This document shows, in pieces, positions 52,089 through 61,149 of a stretch of DNA of 64,000 nucleotides; the first letter of the stretch is position 1; each line of letters begins with the position of its first letter. The notes under the pieces are model-generated. The model saw only the letters and a list, made by a program, of their open reading frames with translations, was not told the DNA's origin and ran no database searches. Location: positions 186,001-250,000 of the forward strand of contig NZ_BNBR01000005.1 of NCBI RefSeq assembly GCF_014656055.1, in the 5' to 3' direction. This DNA is from Streptomyces griseosporeus. Lineage in GTDB: Bacteria; Actinomycetota; Actinomycetes; Streptomycetales; Streptomycetaceae. The translations under genes and the position numbers were made by a program.

Positions 52089-54686
52089 ATGACCGACGAG
52101 AACACTCCCGTCACGGCCGAGGGCGACGGCGCCATCGCCCAGCGTGTCGAGCCCGTCGGGCTCGAGACGGAGATGCAGCGCTCCTACCTCGACTACGCGA
52201 TGTCCGTCATCGTCTCGCGTGCGCTGCCCGACGTCCGGGACGGCCTCAAGCCCGTCCACCGCCGGGTGCTGTACGCGATGTACGACGGCGGCTACCGCCC
52301 CGAGCGCGGCTTCTACAAGTGCGCCCGTGTCGTCGGCGACGTCATGGGCAACTACCACCCGCACGGCGACTCCTCGATCTACGACGCGCTGGTGCGCCTC
52401 GCCCAGCCGTGGTCGATGCGGATGCCGCTGGTGGACTCCAACGGCAACTTCGGCTCCCCGGGCAACGACCCGGCGGCGGCGATGCGCTACACCGAGTGCA
52501 AGATGGCGCCGCTGTCGATGGAGATGGTCCGCGACATCGACGAGGAGACCGTCGACTTCACGGACAACTACGACGGCCGCTCCCAGGAGCCGACCGTCCT
52601 GCCGTCGCGCTTCCCGAACCTGCTGATCAACGGCTCGGCCGGTATCGCGGTCGGTATGGCGACGAACATCCCGCCGCACAACCTGCGCGAGGTCGCCGCC
52701 GGCGCCCAGTGGTACCTGGAGAACCCCGAGGCCTCGCACGAGGAGCTGCTGGACGCGCTCATCGAGCGGATCAAGGGCCCGGACTTCCCGACCGGCGCGC
52801 TGGTCGTCGGCCGCAAGGGCATCGAGGAGGCCTACCGCACGGGCCGCGGCTCGATCACCATGCGCGCGGTGGTCGAGGTCGAGGAGATCCAGAACCGCCA
52901 GTGCCTGGTGGTGACGGAGCTGCCGTACCAGGTGAACCCCGACAACCTGGCGCAGAAGATCGCCGACCTGGTGAAGGACGGCAAGATCGGCGGCATCGCC
53001 GACGTCCGCGACGAGACGTCCTCCCGCACGGGCCAGCGCCTGGTCATCGTCCTCAAGCGGGACGCGGTCGCCAAGGTCGTGCTGAACAACCTGTACAAGC
53101 ACACCGACCTGCAGACCAACTTCGGCGCCAACATGCTGGCGCTGGTCGACGGCGTGCCGCGCACGCTGTCCCTTGACGCGTTCATCCGCCACTGGGTGAC
53201 GCACCAGATCGAGGTCATCGTCCGCCGTACGCGCTTCCGGCTGCGCAAGGCCGAGGAGCGGGCGCACATCCTGCGCGGCCTGCTGAAGGCCCTGGACGCC
53301 ATCGACGAGGTCATCGCGCTGATCCGGCGCAGCGACACCGTCGAGATCGCGCGTACGGGCCTGATGGGCCTGCTGGAGATCGACGAGATCCAGGCCAACG
53401 CCATCCTCGAGATGCAGCTGCGGCGCCTCGCGGCCCTGGAGCGGCAGAAGATCGTCCAGGAGCACGACGAGCTCCAGGCGAAGATCAACGAGTACAACCA
53501 GATCCTCGCCTCGCCGGTCCGCCAGCGCGGCATCGTCAGCGAGGAGCTGGCCGCGATCGTCGAGAAGTACGGCGACGACCGCAAGACCATGCTGGTGCCC
53601 TACGACGGCGACATGTCCATGGAGGACCTGATCGCCGAGGAGGACATCGTCGTCACGGTCACCCGCGGCGGTTACATCAAGCGGACCAAGACCGACGACT
53701 ACCGGGCGCAGAAGCGCGGCGGCAAGGGCGTGCGCGGGGCAAAGCTGAAGGAAGACGACATCGTCGACCACTTCTTCGTCTCCACCACCCACCACTGGCT
53801 GCTGTTCTTCACCAACAAGGGCCGGGTGTACCGGGCGAAGGCATACGAGCTGCCGGACGCCGGCCGGGACGCGCGCGGTCAGCACGTGGCCAACCTGCTG
53901 GCCTTCCAGCCGGACGAGGCGATCGCCGAGATCCTCGCGATCCGCGACTACGAGGCGGCGCCCTACCTGGTCCTGGCGACCAAGGCGGGTCTGGTGAAGA
54001 AGACGCCGCTGAAGGACTACGACTCGCCGCGCGCGGGCGGTGTCATCGCCATCAACCTGCGTGAGCGGGAGGACGGCAGCGACGACGAGCTGATCGGCGC
54101 GGAGCTGGTCTCGTCCGACGACGACCTGCTGCTGATCAGCAGGAAGGCGCAGTCGATCAGGTTCACCGCCACGGACGACACGCTGCGGCCGATGGGCCGC
54201 GCCACCTCGGGTGTCAAGGGCATGAGTTTCCGTGAGGGAGACGAACTGCTCTCGATGAATGTGGTGCGACCCGGTACGTTCGTGTTCACTGCCACCGACG
54301 GTGGGTACGCGAAGCGGACCCGCGTCGACGAGTACCGCGTCCAGGGCCGCGGCGGCCTCGGCATCAAGGCCGCCAAGATCGTGGAGGACCGCGGGTCACT
54401 GGTCGGTGCGCTGGTGGTCGAGGAGACCGACGAGATCCTCGCCATCACACTCTCGGGCGGTGTGATTCGTACGCGAGTCAACGAGGTCAGGGAGACGGGC
54501 CGTGACACCATGGGCGTCCAACTGATCAACCTGGGCAAGCGCGATGCCGTCGTCGGTATCGCCCGTAACGCCGAGGCGGGCCGCGAGGCGGAGGAAGTCG
54601 ACGGCGATCTGGCCGTGGACGACACCGACGCCGAGGGTGCCGCTGCCACCGGCACGGACGAGGGTGAGGCGCCCTCGGCCGAGTAG
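52089..54686 (+). CDS. gyrA: DNA gyrase subunit A
   Basis: 865 residues. The catalytic Tyr is Y134 in MRYTECKM. The quinolone region NYHPHGDSSIYDALVR has Ser95 and Asp99 where E. coli has Ser83 and Asp87, so it reads as the sensitive type. The C-terminal beta-pinwheel includes the GyrA-box-like QKRGGKGVRG. The last 35 residues form an acidic tail. It is cotranscribed with gyrB and followed after 19 bp by a DUF3566 gene. Confidence 0.98.
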   Translation: MTDENTPVTAEGDGAIAQRVEPVGLETEMQRSYLDYAMSVIVSRALPDVRDGLKPVHRRVLYAMYDGGYRPERGFYKCARVVGDVMGNYHPHGDSSIYDALVRLAQPWSMRMPLVDSNGNFGSPGNDPAAAMRYTECKMAPLSMEMVRDIDEETVDFTDNYDGRSQEPTVLPSRFPNLLINGSAGIAVGMATNIPPHNLREVAAGAQWYLENPEASHEELLDALIERIKGPDFPTGALVVGRKGIEEAYRTGRGSITMRAVVEVEEIQNRQCLVVTELPYQVNPDNLAQKIADLVKDGKIGGIADVRDETSSRTGQRLVIVLKRDAVAKVVLNNLYKHTDLQTNFGANMLALVDGVPRTLSLDAFIRHWVTHQIEVIVRRTRFRLRKAEERAHILRGLLKALDAIDEVIALIRRSDTVEIARTGLMGLLEIDEIQANAILEMQLRRLAALERQKIVQEHDELQAKINEYNQILASPVRQRGIVSEELAAIVEKYGDDRKTMLVPYDGDMSMEDLIAEEDIVVTVTRGGYIKRTKTDDYRAQKRGGKGVRGAKLKEDDIVDHFFVSTTHHWLLFFTNKGRVYRAKAYELPDAGRDARGQHVANLLAFQPDEAIAEILAIRDYEAAPYLVLATKAGLVKKTPLKDYDSPRAGGVIAINLREREDGSDDELIGAELVSSDDDLLLISRKAQSIRFTATDDTLRPMGRATSGVKGMSFREGDELLSMNVVRPGTFVFTATDGGYAKRTRVDEYRVQGRGGLGIKAAKIVEDRGSLVGALVVEETDEILAITLSGGVIRTRVNEVRETGRDTMGVQLINLGKRDAVVGIARNAEAGREAEEVDGDLAVDDTDAEGAAATGTDEGEAPSAE

Positions 54687-54705
54687 CACCGAGGAGTGAG
54701 TCAAC

Positions 54706-55422
54706 GTGAGCGGAGCCACGGGCGCCGGACCGGCCGGTACCAGTACGGGGACGGACGGCGGCGGCCGTGGCTCCGCCGCGCAGGCCACACCTGCGAGCGA
54801 CCCGCACACCACCAATCTGAAAGCGGTCAAGCCGTCTGCGGCCGACTCGCCTGACACGCATGGATCCCAGGGGGGAACTGTGACGGACACCCGAGGCCAG
54901 CAGGCGCAGGCGGCGTCGCCCCTGCCGGGCGAGCGCCAGCCGCAGCAGCCGGCCGGGCCGTACCACCCGCCGCAGGCCTACCCGGCGCAGGAGGGCCAGG
55001 CACAGACCGGCACCGTGCGCCGGCCGCGCACCGGGGCCCGTACGACGCCCCGGGTGCGCAAGGCGCGCCTGCGGGTGGCCAAGGCCGACCCGTGGTCGGT
55101 GATGAAGGTCAGCTTCCTGCTCTCCATCGCGCTGGGCATCTGCACGATCGTCGCGGCGGCGGTGCTGTGGATGGTCATGGACGCCATGGGGGTCTTCTCC
55201 ACGGTCGGCGGCACGATCTCGGAGGCGACGGGCTCGAACGAGTCGAACGGCTTCGACCTCCAGTCGTTCCTGTCCCTCCCCCACGTCCTGATGTTCACGA
55301 CGATCATCGCGGTCATCGACGTCGTCCTCGCGACGGCGCTGGCGACGCTCGGCGCGTTCATCTACAACCTCTCCGCCGGCTTCGTCGGCGGCGTCGAGCT
55401 GACCCTCGCCGAGGACGAGTGA
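54706..55422 (+). CDS. DUF3566 transmembrane protein
   Basis: 238 residues. The first 110 are a disordered Gly/Gln/Pro-rich tail. From residue ~115 the conserved domain starts with RVRKARLRVAKADPWSVMKVSFLLS and contains two or three helices, ending in IYNLSAGFVGGVELTLAEDE. The same gene lies downstream of gyrA in mycobacteria (Rv0007). Function unknown; that protein is linked to the divisome in some reports. GTG start with GAGGAG upstream. Confidence 0.85.
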   Translation: MSGATGAGPAGTSTGTDGGGRGSAAQATPASDPHTTNLKAVKPSAADSPDTHGSQGGTVTDTRGQQAQAASPLPGERQPQQPAGPYHPPQAYPAQEGQAQTGTVRRPRTGARTTPRVRKARLRVAKADPWSVMKVSFLLSIALGICTIVAAAVLWMVMDAMGVFSTVGGTISEATGSNESNGFDLQSFLSLPHVLMFTTIIAVIDVVLATALATLGAFIYNLSAGFVGGVELTLAEDE

Positions 55423-55521
55423 GCCGGCCCACGGGCCCCGGGGGTATCGATTTTGGGACTGACGGTCCCGTGCGCTAATCTTCAGGAGTCAGCGCGCGGG
55501 ACACACACCGCAGAGCGCGGC

Positions 55522-55595
55522 GGGGCTATAGCTCAGTTGGTTAGAGCGCATCCCTGATAAGGATGAGGTCACAGGTTCAAATCCTGTTAGCCCCA
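55522..55595 (+). tRNA. ileT: tRNA-Ile (anticodon GAT)
   Basis: 74 nt. Acceptor stem GGGGCTA / TAGCCCC, D-arm with GCTCAGTTGGTTAGAGC, anticodon loop CTGATAA with GAT at 55556-55558, T-arm with GGTTCAAATCC. The 3' CCA is not encoded in full. Confidence 0.98.
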
Positions 55596-55601
55596 CAGCC
55601 T

Positions 55602-55637
55602 GAAAGAACCCCGGTCCTGTAGGACCGGGGTTCTTTC
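55602..55637. terminator. Terminator after tRNA-Ile
   Basis: Perfect 17-bp stem (GAAAGAACCCCGGTCCT and complement) with a 2-nt loop, A/T on both edges. It also ends the convergent reverse-strand gene. Confidence 0.92.
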
Positions 55638-55641
55638 GTGT

Positions 55642-57231
55642 TCAGGTGCGGCGGCGGCGTATTGCCAGCAGGGTCGCGCCCAGGGTGACTGCTGCGGCGG
55701 CTGTTGTGGCCAGCAGGGGGGTGGCGGGGGTGCCCGTGGCGGCCATGGAGCCGGTCGGCGGGGTCTCGCCGGGGGGCGTCGACGGGGTGGGGGCCGTGGT
55801 GGGCGTCACCGACGGGGACGGGGTCGAGGTCGGGGTCGGGGACGGAGACGGCGTGGGGCTGGTGGAGGGGGTTGGGGTGCCCGTGATGTCGGCGGTGATC
55901 GGGGCCGTGTTGTTGGTCAGGTCCGGGTCCTTCAGCTTGTCGTCCGGGTAGACGAGCTTCGCCGAGCCCTGCGCGCCCTCGACCTTCTTGTCGAAGCGGA
56001 CCCGCAGGTACGCCCAGTCGTGGATGCGGCAGGTGATGGTGTGGCCGTCCGCCGCGTAGTTGCAGAGGTCTTCCTCGGTCTGCTCGCCCGGTTGTGTCGG
56101 GTAGAGGCTGACGCCCTCCGGCAGGGTCACCTCCACCCGCATCTGCCGCTCCAGGTCCAGCCCGTCGGCGCCGTCGTACAGCTCCCATGGGTTGTCCGGG
56201 CCGAGGCTCTGCGGGTAGGGCACCCGTATCTCGGTGACCTTGCCGAGCTTGCCCTTGAGCGTGATCGGCTGCTGCTTCCAGTCGGTCTGCCAGTCGCCGG
56301 CGGAGATGAACGGCAGGGAGCCGTAGGGCTGCTGTGCGGCGCTCGCGGGGACCGGCTTCAGGCCGAGGACGCGGCCGGTGCCACGGGTGCCCTTGTCCCA
56401 GTCGCGGGGCGGGTTGCCCAGCGGGAAGAGGGCGTAGTAGTAGCGGCCCTTGACCCGGCAGCAGGGGTCCGTCGCGCCGCTGAAGACGCCGTCCGTGGTG
56501 TAGGCGGTGCCGGGGGCCAGGTCGGTGTCGAACCAGCAGTAGGCGGAGGCGCCGGCGCCGATGTAGGTGCGGTAGTAGCAGTTGCTGTACCGCTCCCCCG
56601 TGAAGTCCTGGTCGGAGAGGCCGACGTGCAGCAGGACGCCGTCCGGCACCGGGACCTGGCCGACGTTGCCGATCACCGGCGACAGGTCGGGGAACCGGCC
56701 GCGCTCGGAGTCCGGGATGGTGTACGACGCGTGCGCGCCGTAGCGGGGCTCCGGCTTGCCGTTGAAGACGCGGCGGGTGTGCTCCGCGGAACCGGCGTTG
56801 GAACTGGTGACGCTCTCCTTGATGCTGCCGATCTCGCCGAGCGGGACGCCCTTGGCCGAGCGCAGGAGGAAGGGTCTGAGCAGGCCCGAGCCGGTGAAGT
56901 CCTGGTGGGCGCAGGTGACGACCCAGTCGGTGCGGTGACAGTCACGGTCCAGCCGGTCGACGGTGACCTTGTCCTTCAGCGAGGAGAGGTCGTACACGAT
57001 CTCGACGTCGCGGACCTCGGCCCCGACGGAGTCCACCCTCAGCTCGGTCACGTAGTCGTTGGACGTGTTCTCCGCGCCGTCCGGGGGGAGGAAGTAGAAC
57101 TCCCTGGGGTTGTCCACCTGGAGCTTGAGTTGCGGTGCGTCGGCGGCGACCGCCGTTCCCGTGGCCGCCGTACCGGCCGTGGCGAGCAGCCCCGCGGCCG
57201 CCGCGGATATGAGCGTCCGTCTGAAACGCAC
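55642..57231 (-). CDS. Secreted, possibly sortase-anchored protein of unknown function
   Basis: 529 residues. A signal peptide (RFRRTLISAAAAGLLATAG..., cleaved near AVAADA) leads into about 420 residues with paired cysteines (CHRTDWVVTC, NCYYRTY, CC) and Ig-like beta segments. A Pro/Thr/Ser stalk follows. The end is MAATG, a hydrophobic helix and RRRR, which resembles the LAXTG sorting signal of actinobacterial sortases with Met in place of Leu. No enzyme motif is seen. The start is a GTG with AGGGGGA upstream. Confidence 0.72.
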   Translation of the reverse strand: MRFRRTLISAAAAGLLATAGTAATGTAVAADAPQLKLQVDNPREFYFLPPDGAENTSNDYVTELRVDSVGAEVRDVEIVYDLSSLKDKVTVDRLDRDCHRTDWVVTCAHQDFTGSGLLRPFLLRSAKGVPLGEIGSIKESVTSSNAGSAEHTRRVFNGKPEPRYGAHASYTIPDSERGRFPDLSPVIGNVGQVPVPDGVLLHVGLSDQDFTGERYSNCYYRTYIGAGASAYCWFDTDLAPGTAYTTDGVFSGATDPCCRVKGRYYYALFPLGNPPRDWDKGTRGTGRVLGLKPVPASAAQQPYGSLPFISAGDWQTDWKQQPITLKGKLGKVTEIRVPYPQSLGPDNPWELYDGADGLDLERQMRVEVTLPEGVSLYPTQPGEQTEEDLCNYAADGHTITCRIHDWAYLRVRFDKKVEGAQGSAKLVYPDDKLKDPDLTNNTAPITADITGTPTPSTSPTPSPSPTPTSTPSPSVTPTTAPTPSTPPGETPPTGSMAATGTPATPLLATTAAAAVTLGATLLAIRRRRT

Positions 57232-57451
57232 TGAAGCGTCCCCCTGTTCGGCCCTGTGCCGGGCGATCGGTGAGTCCTTCTGCCACGTACAGGGACTGCT
57301 GGGGTCCGCGAGAAGTTGTAGAGGGCCGACGAGGCGAGGAAGAAAGGCTGGACACACGGCGACGGCCCGGCTGCTCGGGTGAGCTGCCGGGCCGTTTTCC
57401 GCGTGCAGGACTGCTGTACGCAAGTCGCCGTCCGGGGTGCTGGGCGCTGCC

Positions 57452-57856
57452 TCAGCGCTGGAGCGGGACTCTGGGCGCGGTCGCGGTGAGGGTGTCGCAG
57501 GGGGCGTCGGGCGCCGGGGCGGCGTCGTCGGCGGGGACGGTCGCGGTGGCCGCGTCGGCGTCGGGGAGCGGACGGTGCCGGCAGCTGGGGGACTTGCCGT
57601 GGGCCTCCGCGTGGATGCGCTGCTTCATCGTGGGGGGCAGGGCCCGGGCGTGGGACCAGGGGGACCGGGACCAGGGGGACTGGGCCGGGATGGTCACCTG
57701 TGGACTCTCGGCCTCACCGGTGCCGCTGTTGCGGGCCGGCTCGGTCTGCGCTACCGCCGCGGTGGCGGTCGTGGTGATCAGTCCGAGCGCCGTGCACAGC
57801 GCGAGGAAGGCGGTGACGATGACGGTCCACAGCTGCTTGACCTGGTTCCGGGCCAT
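57452..57856 (-). CDS. Hypothetical secreted Ala/Pro-rich small protein
   Basis: 134 residues. A possible signal segment is near the N-terminus (ARNQVKQLWTVIVTAFLALC... ATAAVAQT). The rest is low-complexity, with a direct duplication of SPWSR/SPWSH in the middle (about residues 63-72), then Ala/Pro/Asp-rich. Codon third positions stay GC-rich, so it is probably real. The ATG at 57856 has GAGGGG upstream. I do not recognise a family. Confidence 0.5.
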   Translation of the reverse strand: MARNQVKQLWTVIVTAFLALCTALGLITTTATAAVAQTEPARNSGTGEAESPQVTIPAQSPWSRSPWSHARALPPTMKQRIHAEAHGKSPSCRHRPLPDADAATATVPADDAAPAPDAPCDTLTATAPRVPLQR

Positions 57857-58162
57857 GATCCCCTCACTTTCGGGTTGGGCGATTTGCGTACTTTCCTCAT
57901 GATGTGTATGGGGGTCGCGAAGTGGGGGACCGACGCTCGTGGCGCGTCGATGTTCCGATGAACACCACTCGGATGGACGTACAGGCCCAAGAGAGCCGCC
58001 GATGGAGGGGTCCTGAGCAGGGCCGGAGGGATTTGGTCCCCTTCTACGGCGGTGAGGAGAGGGGCAGTTGGAGCTCGGATCCCAGGTCACCGTTGGATAT
58101 CGGCCGGTGTGTATAGTCGGGCGCCAGAGGTCCCCTACGTCAAGGAAAGACGAGGTCGCGCG
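57857..58162. promoter_or_regulatory. Intergenic region upstream of the DLW-39 gene
   Basis: 306 bp with no clear gene. It must carry divergent promoters for the reverse-strand gene and the DLW-39 gene. A relatively AT-rich stretch at 58085-58120 includes TATAGTC, a possible -10. Confidence 0.4.
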
Positions 58163-58291
58163 GTGAAGAAGCTTCTCCTGGTCGCACTGGCCGCCATCGG
58201 CGGGCTCCTCGTGTACCGCCAGATCCAGGCGGATCGCGCCGAGCAGGATCTGTGGACGGAGGCGACTGACTCCGTGCCCACGGGTTCGTGA
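58163..58291 (+). CDS. DLW-39 family protein
   Basis: 42 residues: KKLLLVALAAIGGLLVYRQ, then a charged segment and DLWTEATD. One membrane helix followed by the DLW motif defines this tiny conserved actinobacterial family, named for its DLW sequence and length of about 39 residues. It usually lies near gyrA and tRNA-Ile/Ala. Start GTG at 58163. A terminator follows at 58318. Confidence 0.9.
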   Translation: MKKLLLVALAAIGGLLVYRQIQADRAEQDLWTEATDSVPTGS

Positions 58292-58317
58292 GTACCGACA
58301 CCAGAATCTGAAACAGG

Positions 58318-58345
58318 CCCCGACCGCCGCAGCGGTCGGGGTTTT
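58318..58345 (+). terminator. Terminator after the DLW-39 gene
   Basis: Stem CCCCGACCGC / GCGGTCGGGG, 4-nt loop, then TTTT. Confidence 0.9.
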
Positions 58346-58379
58346 GTGCAGCTTCGGCCGGGACGAGGGGGTGCGCGTC

Positions 58380-59774
58380 GTGGGGCGGTACAGGGCGAAC
58401 GCGGTGGTGCGCGGGGGCGTGGCGGCCGCGGTGGCGGGAGCGCTGGTGGCCGGAGTCCCGGCGTCGGCGGGCGCGGCGGGTCCCGGCGGGTACGGCTTCG
58501 ATCCGGCCGGCCGCCGGCTGAGCGCCGCGACGACCACCTCCGCCGCCGGGCTCCTCGAACCCGGCGGGACCTACCGCTCCTCACTGCCGACCGAGGGCAG
58601 GACGTACTACCGCCTCGCCCTGGACGCCACGTCCACCGCGTACGTCGCCGTCACCGCCGTCCCCCCGTCCGGCGCCGACGTCGCCGTCACCGACGGCATC
58701 CGGGTCGCCCTCCAGGACGCCGACGGGCACTACTGCTCGACCGACACCGCGAGCGTCGGCGCCGCGCGCAGCCCGCGGCCGGTCACGGCGTGGGGGACGC
58801 GTGAGGCGGGCAACGGCAGGCCTGCCTGTCAGGACGCGGGCACGTACTACGTCGTCGTCGAGCGTCTGCGCTCGTCTTCCTCCTCTTCCTCCTCATCTCC
58901 CTTTTCCTCTTCCGCCTGGGAGCTGGAGCTGACCGCCGCCGTCGAGGCGCCGCTGAAGGAGGCCGGTCCGACGACCGCGCCCGGGACGGAGGCCTCCGCC
59001 TCGACTCCGCCCCTGGCGGGGCCGGCCCGGAAACGGCCGGGCGGGAACGGCTTCGCCGGGGCGGCCGTCGTCGGCCAGGGCGTCTGGAGCGACACCCTCA
59101 CCACCGGCCGGACCCTCTTCTACAAGGTGCCCGTCGACTGGGGACAGCGGCTCTCCGTCACCGCCGAGCTGGGCAGCGCGCCCGACGACGCGAGCGGGCT
59201 GGTCGCCGGAGCGCTGGGTCTCTCCCTCTACAACCCGGCGCGCGTCCCGGTCGACGACGCCACGGTCTCCTACGGCGGCAGCCAGAAGTCCGCCGCGCTG
59301 GACGACCTGCCGCCGGTGCGGTACCGCAACCGCTACGCCGTCCACGACGAGGTGAGCGGCATGCGCTTCGCCGGCACCTACTACCTCGCCGTCCATCTGT
59401 CCGAGCGGGTCGCCGAGCGGTTCGGCGCCGGCCCGTTCGACCTGACCCTGCGCGTGCGGGTCGCGGGCGCGGAGCGGCAGCCGGGGCCCGGGTACGCCGG
59501 GGAGTCCACCCCCGCCGACACCTTCCGGGTCACCGACGAGGAGCGCCGGGCCGCCGCGCTCGGGGGCGGCGGCTTCGCGGGCGGCGTGACGGGCGGGTCC
59601 TCGGGCGGGGCGGACGCGGGTGGGGGTACGGCGATGAAGGCGCTCGCCGCGGGCGGGATCGGCGCCGGGACCCTGCTGCTGGCGGTGCTCGGCGGGTGGA
59701 CGCTCGTGGCCCGGCGCCGGGCCGGCTCCGCGGCGGCTCAGACCCGGGTCAGCGCCCAGAACCCGACGGCGTAG
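58380..59774 (+). CDS. Secreted/membrane-anchored protein of unknown function
   Basis: 464 residues. A signal peptide (RYRANAVVRGGVAAAVAGAL..., cleaved near AGAAG) precedes two similar beta-rich regions (about 45-170 and 215-370), each with a Y-Y or F-Y strand typical of PPC-like domains. One transmembrane helix is near the C-terminus (AAGGIGAGTLLLAVLGGWTLV), followed by a short basic tail. A run of serines (codons 58873-58917) forms a linker. The GTG at 58380 is chosen for GAGGGGG spacing; 58371 is also possible. The end overlaps the convergent kinase gene by 37 bp. Confidence 0.72.
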   Translation: MGRYRANAVVRGGVAAAVAGALVAGVPASAGAAGPGGYGFDPAGRRLSAATTTSAAGLLEPGGTYRSSLPTEGRTYYRLALDATSTAYVAVTAVPPSGADVAVTDGIRVALQDADGHYCSTDTASVGAARSPRPVTAWGTREAGNGRPACQDAGTYYVVVERLRSSSSSSSSSPFSSSAWELELTAAVEAPLKEAGPTTAPGTEASASTPPLAGPARKRPGGNGFAGAAVVGQGVWSDTLTTGRTLFYKVPVDWGQRLSVTAELGSAPDDASGLVAGALGLSLYNPARVPVDDATVSYGGSQKSAALDDLPPVRYRNRYAVHDEVSGMRFAGTYYLAVHLSERVAERFGAGPFDLTLRVRVAGAERQPGPGYAGESTPADTFRVTDEERRAAALGGGGFAGGVTGGSSGGADAGGGTAMKALAAGGIGAGTLLLAVLGGWTLVARRRAGSAAAQTRVSAQNPTA

Positions 59775-61090
59775 CAGGCCAGCGCGAGCAGCAGCAGCGG
59801 CACCGCGATACCGGCGGGCGGCCCCGGCCGGCGCCTGCGGGCGTGCGCGGCCCGGGGCGTCTGCGCGGGCGGATCCTGAGGTGTGCCGGGCGTGCCGACT
59901 GGGCCGGGCGTGGGGGGTGCCTGGAGCGGCGCGGGCGGCACGTACGGGTTCGGGGCCGTGTACGTCGCCGTGGAGGCGCCGTAGGTGGGGTGGCCGCCGT
60001 ACGCGGGATGGGCGCCGTAAGGGGGTGCCGGTGGGGCGGACGGCGGCCGAGGGGTGGGGGTCGGCGTGGGCGGCGGGGTCGGGGCCGGCGGAGGCGCGGG
60101 CGCGGATGGGGACGGGGTCGGGGAGGCGGGGTCCGCGGCGGCCCCCTGGGGCGCGATGCGCTGCACGTCGGTCGGCCCTGTCCCGTCGCTCCGCGCGCCG
60201 CGGGCCGCATTCTCCGGTCCGTCCGGGCCGTAGCCCTGCGGTAACGGGCCGATCTGGTCGAAGATCTCGATCAGTTCGTCGTCGGGGCCCGGCTCCGGGA
60301 GGAGTTCGACGGCCGCGGCGAGGGCCTTGCGCGCGCCCGTCGCCGTACGGAAGCGGGCCGCCGGGTCGGGCTGGAGCAGGGTGGCCACGACCTGCCAGAG
60401 CGGCTCGGGTATGCCCTTGGGGGCGCCCGGGGTGCCGTGGTCGGCGAAGTACTGGATGAGGGCCTTGGCGTCCGGGCGGGCGCCCTCCAGCAGGTACAGG
60501 GCGACCAGGCCGACCGCGAACAGGTCGGCCGGGAAGTCCGGTTCGGCGCCCAGCAGCTGCTCGGGGGCGAGGTAACCCGGCGTCCCCACCACGAGGTTGG
60601 TCTCGGTCAGGCGCGGTTCGCCCAGCCGCATGGCGATGCCGAAGTCGGAGAGCCGCAGCCGGGGGCGGCGGGTTCCGGTGGCTTCCAGCAGCACGTTGGC
60701 GGGCTTGATGTCGCGGTGGACGACGCCCTCGGCGTGTACGGCGGCCAGGCCCGCCAGCAGCTGGTCGAGGAGCGTGCAGACGAAGAGCGGGGGCAACGGG
60801 CCGTAGTCGCCGACGAGATGGACCAGTGAGCCGCCGGTGACGAGGTCCATGGTGAACAGGACCTTGTCGTCGTCGGCGGCCCAGCTGGCGGGGGCGAGCA
60901 CGTGCGGGTGGTCGATGCGCAGGGCCTGCTCGCGGACGAAGCGCAGCAAGGAGTGCGCGTCGCTCTGCTGGAGGACCTTGGCGGCCACGTACCGGCGGCG
61001 GCGGTGGTCCCAGGCGCGCCAGACGGCGCCGACGCCGCCGCGTCCGATCGGGTCGACCAGTTCGTACCGGCCGGCGAACACCTCACCCAT
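59738..61090 (-). CDS. Membrane-anchored Ser/Thr protein kinase
   Basis: 450 residues. A complete Hanks kinase: G-loop GRGGVGAVW, ATP Lys K38 (VAAKVL), catalytic loop H-R-D127-IKPAN, D149-FG, and APEQ. After the kinase (about residues 1-265) a long Pro/Ala linker leads to one C-terminal helix (AVPLLLLALACYAVGFWAL). No PASTA or other sensor domain is outside. It is thus a PknB-like kinase lacking an ectodomain. Target unknown; the HTH protein 59 bp upstream on the same strand is the natural candidate. Confidence 0.92.
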   Translation of the reverse strand: MGEVFAGRYELVDPIGRGGVGAVWRAWDHRRRRYVAAKVLQQSDAHSLLRFVREQALRIDHPHVLAPASWAADDDKVLFTMDLVTGGSLVHLVGDYGPLPPLFVCTLLDQLLAGLAAVHAEGVVHRDIKPANVLLEATGTRRPRLRLSDFGIAMRLGEPRLTETNLVVGTPGYLAPEQLLGAEPDFPADLFAVGLVALYLLEGARPDAKALIQYFADHGTPGAPKGIPEPLWQVVATLLQPDPAARFRTATGARKALAAAVELLPEPGPDDELIEIFDQIGPLPQGYGPDGPENAARGARSDGTGPTDVQRIAPQGAAADPASPTPSPSAPAPPPAPTPPPTPTPTPRPPSAPPAPPYGAHPAYGGHPTYGASTATYTAPNPYVPPAPLQAPPTPGPVGTPGTPQDPPAQTPRAAHARRRRPGPPAGIAVPLLLLALACYAVGFWALTRV

Positions 61091-61149
61091 CGCTGTGCGC
61101 TGCTCCTCCCCCTGCGACAGCCGCCGGCCCCCCGGCCGGCGGCCCCGGT

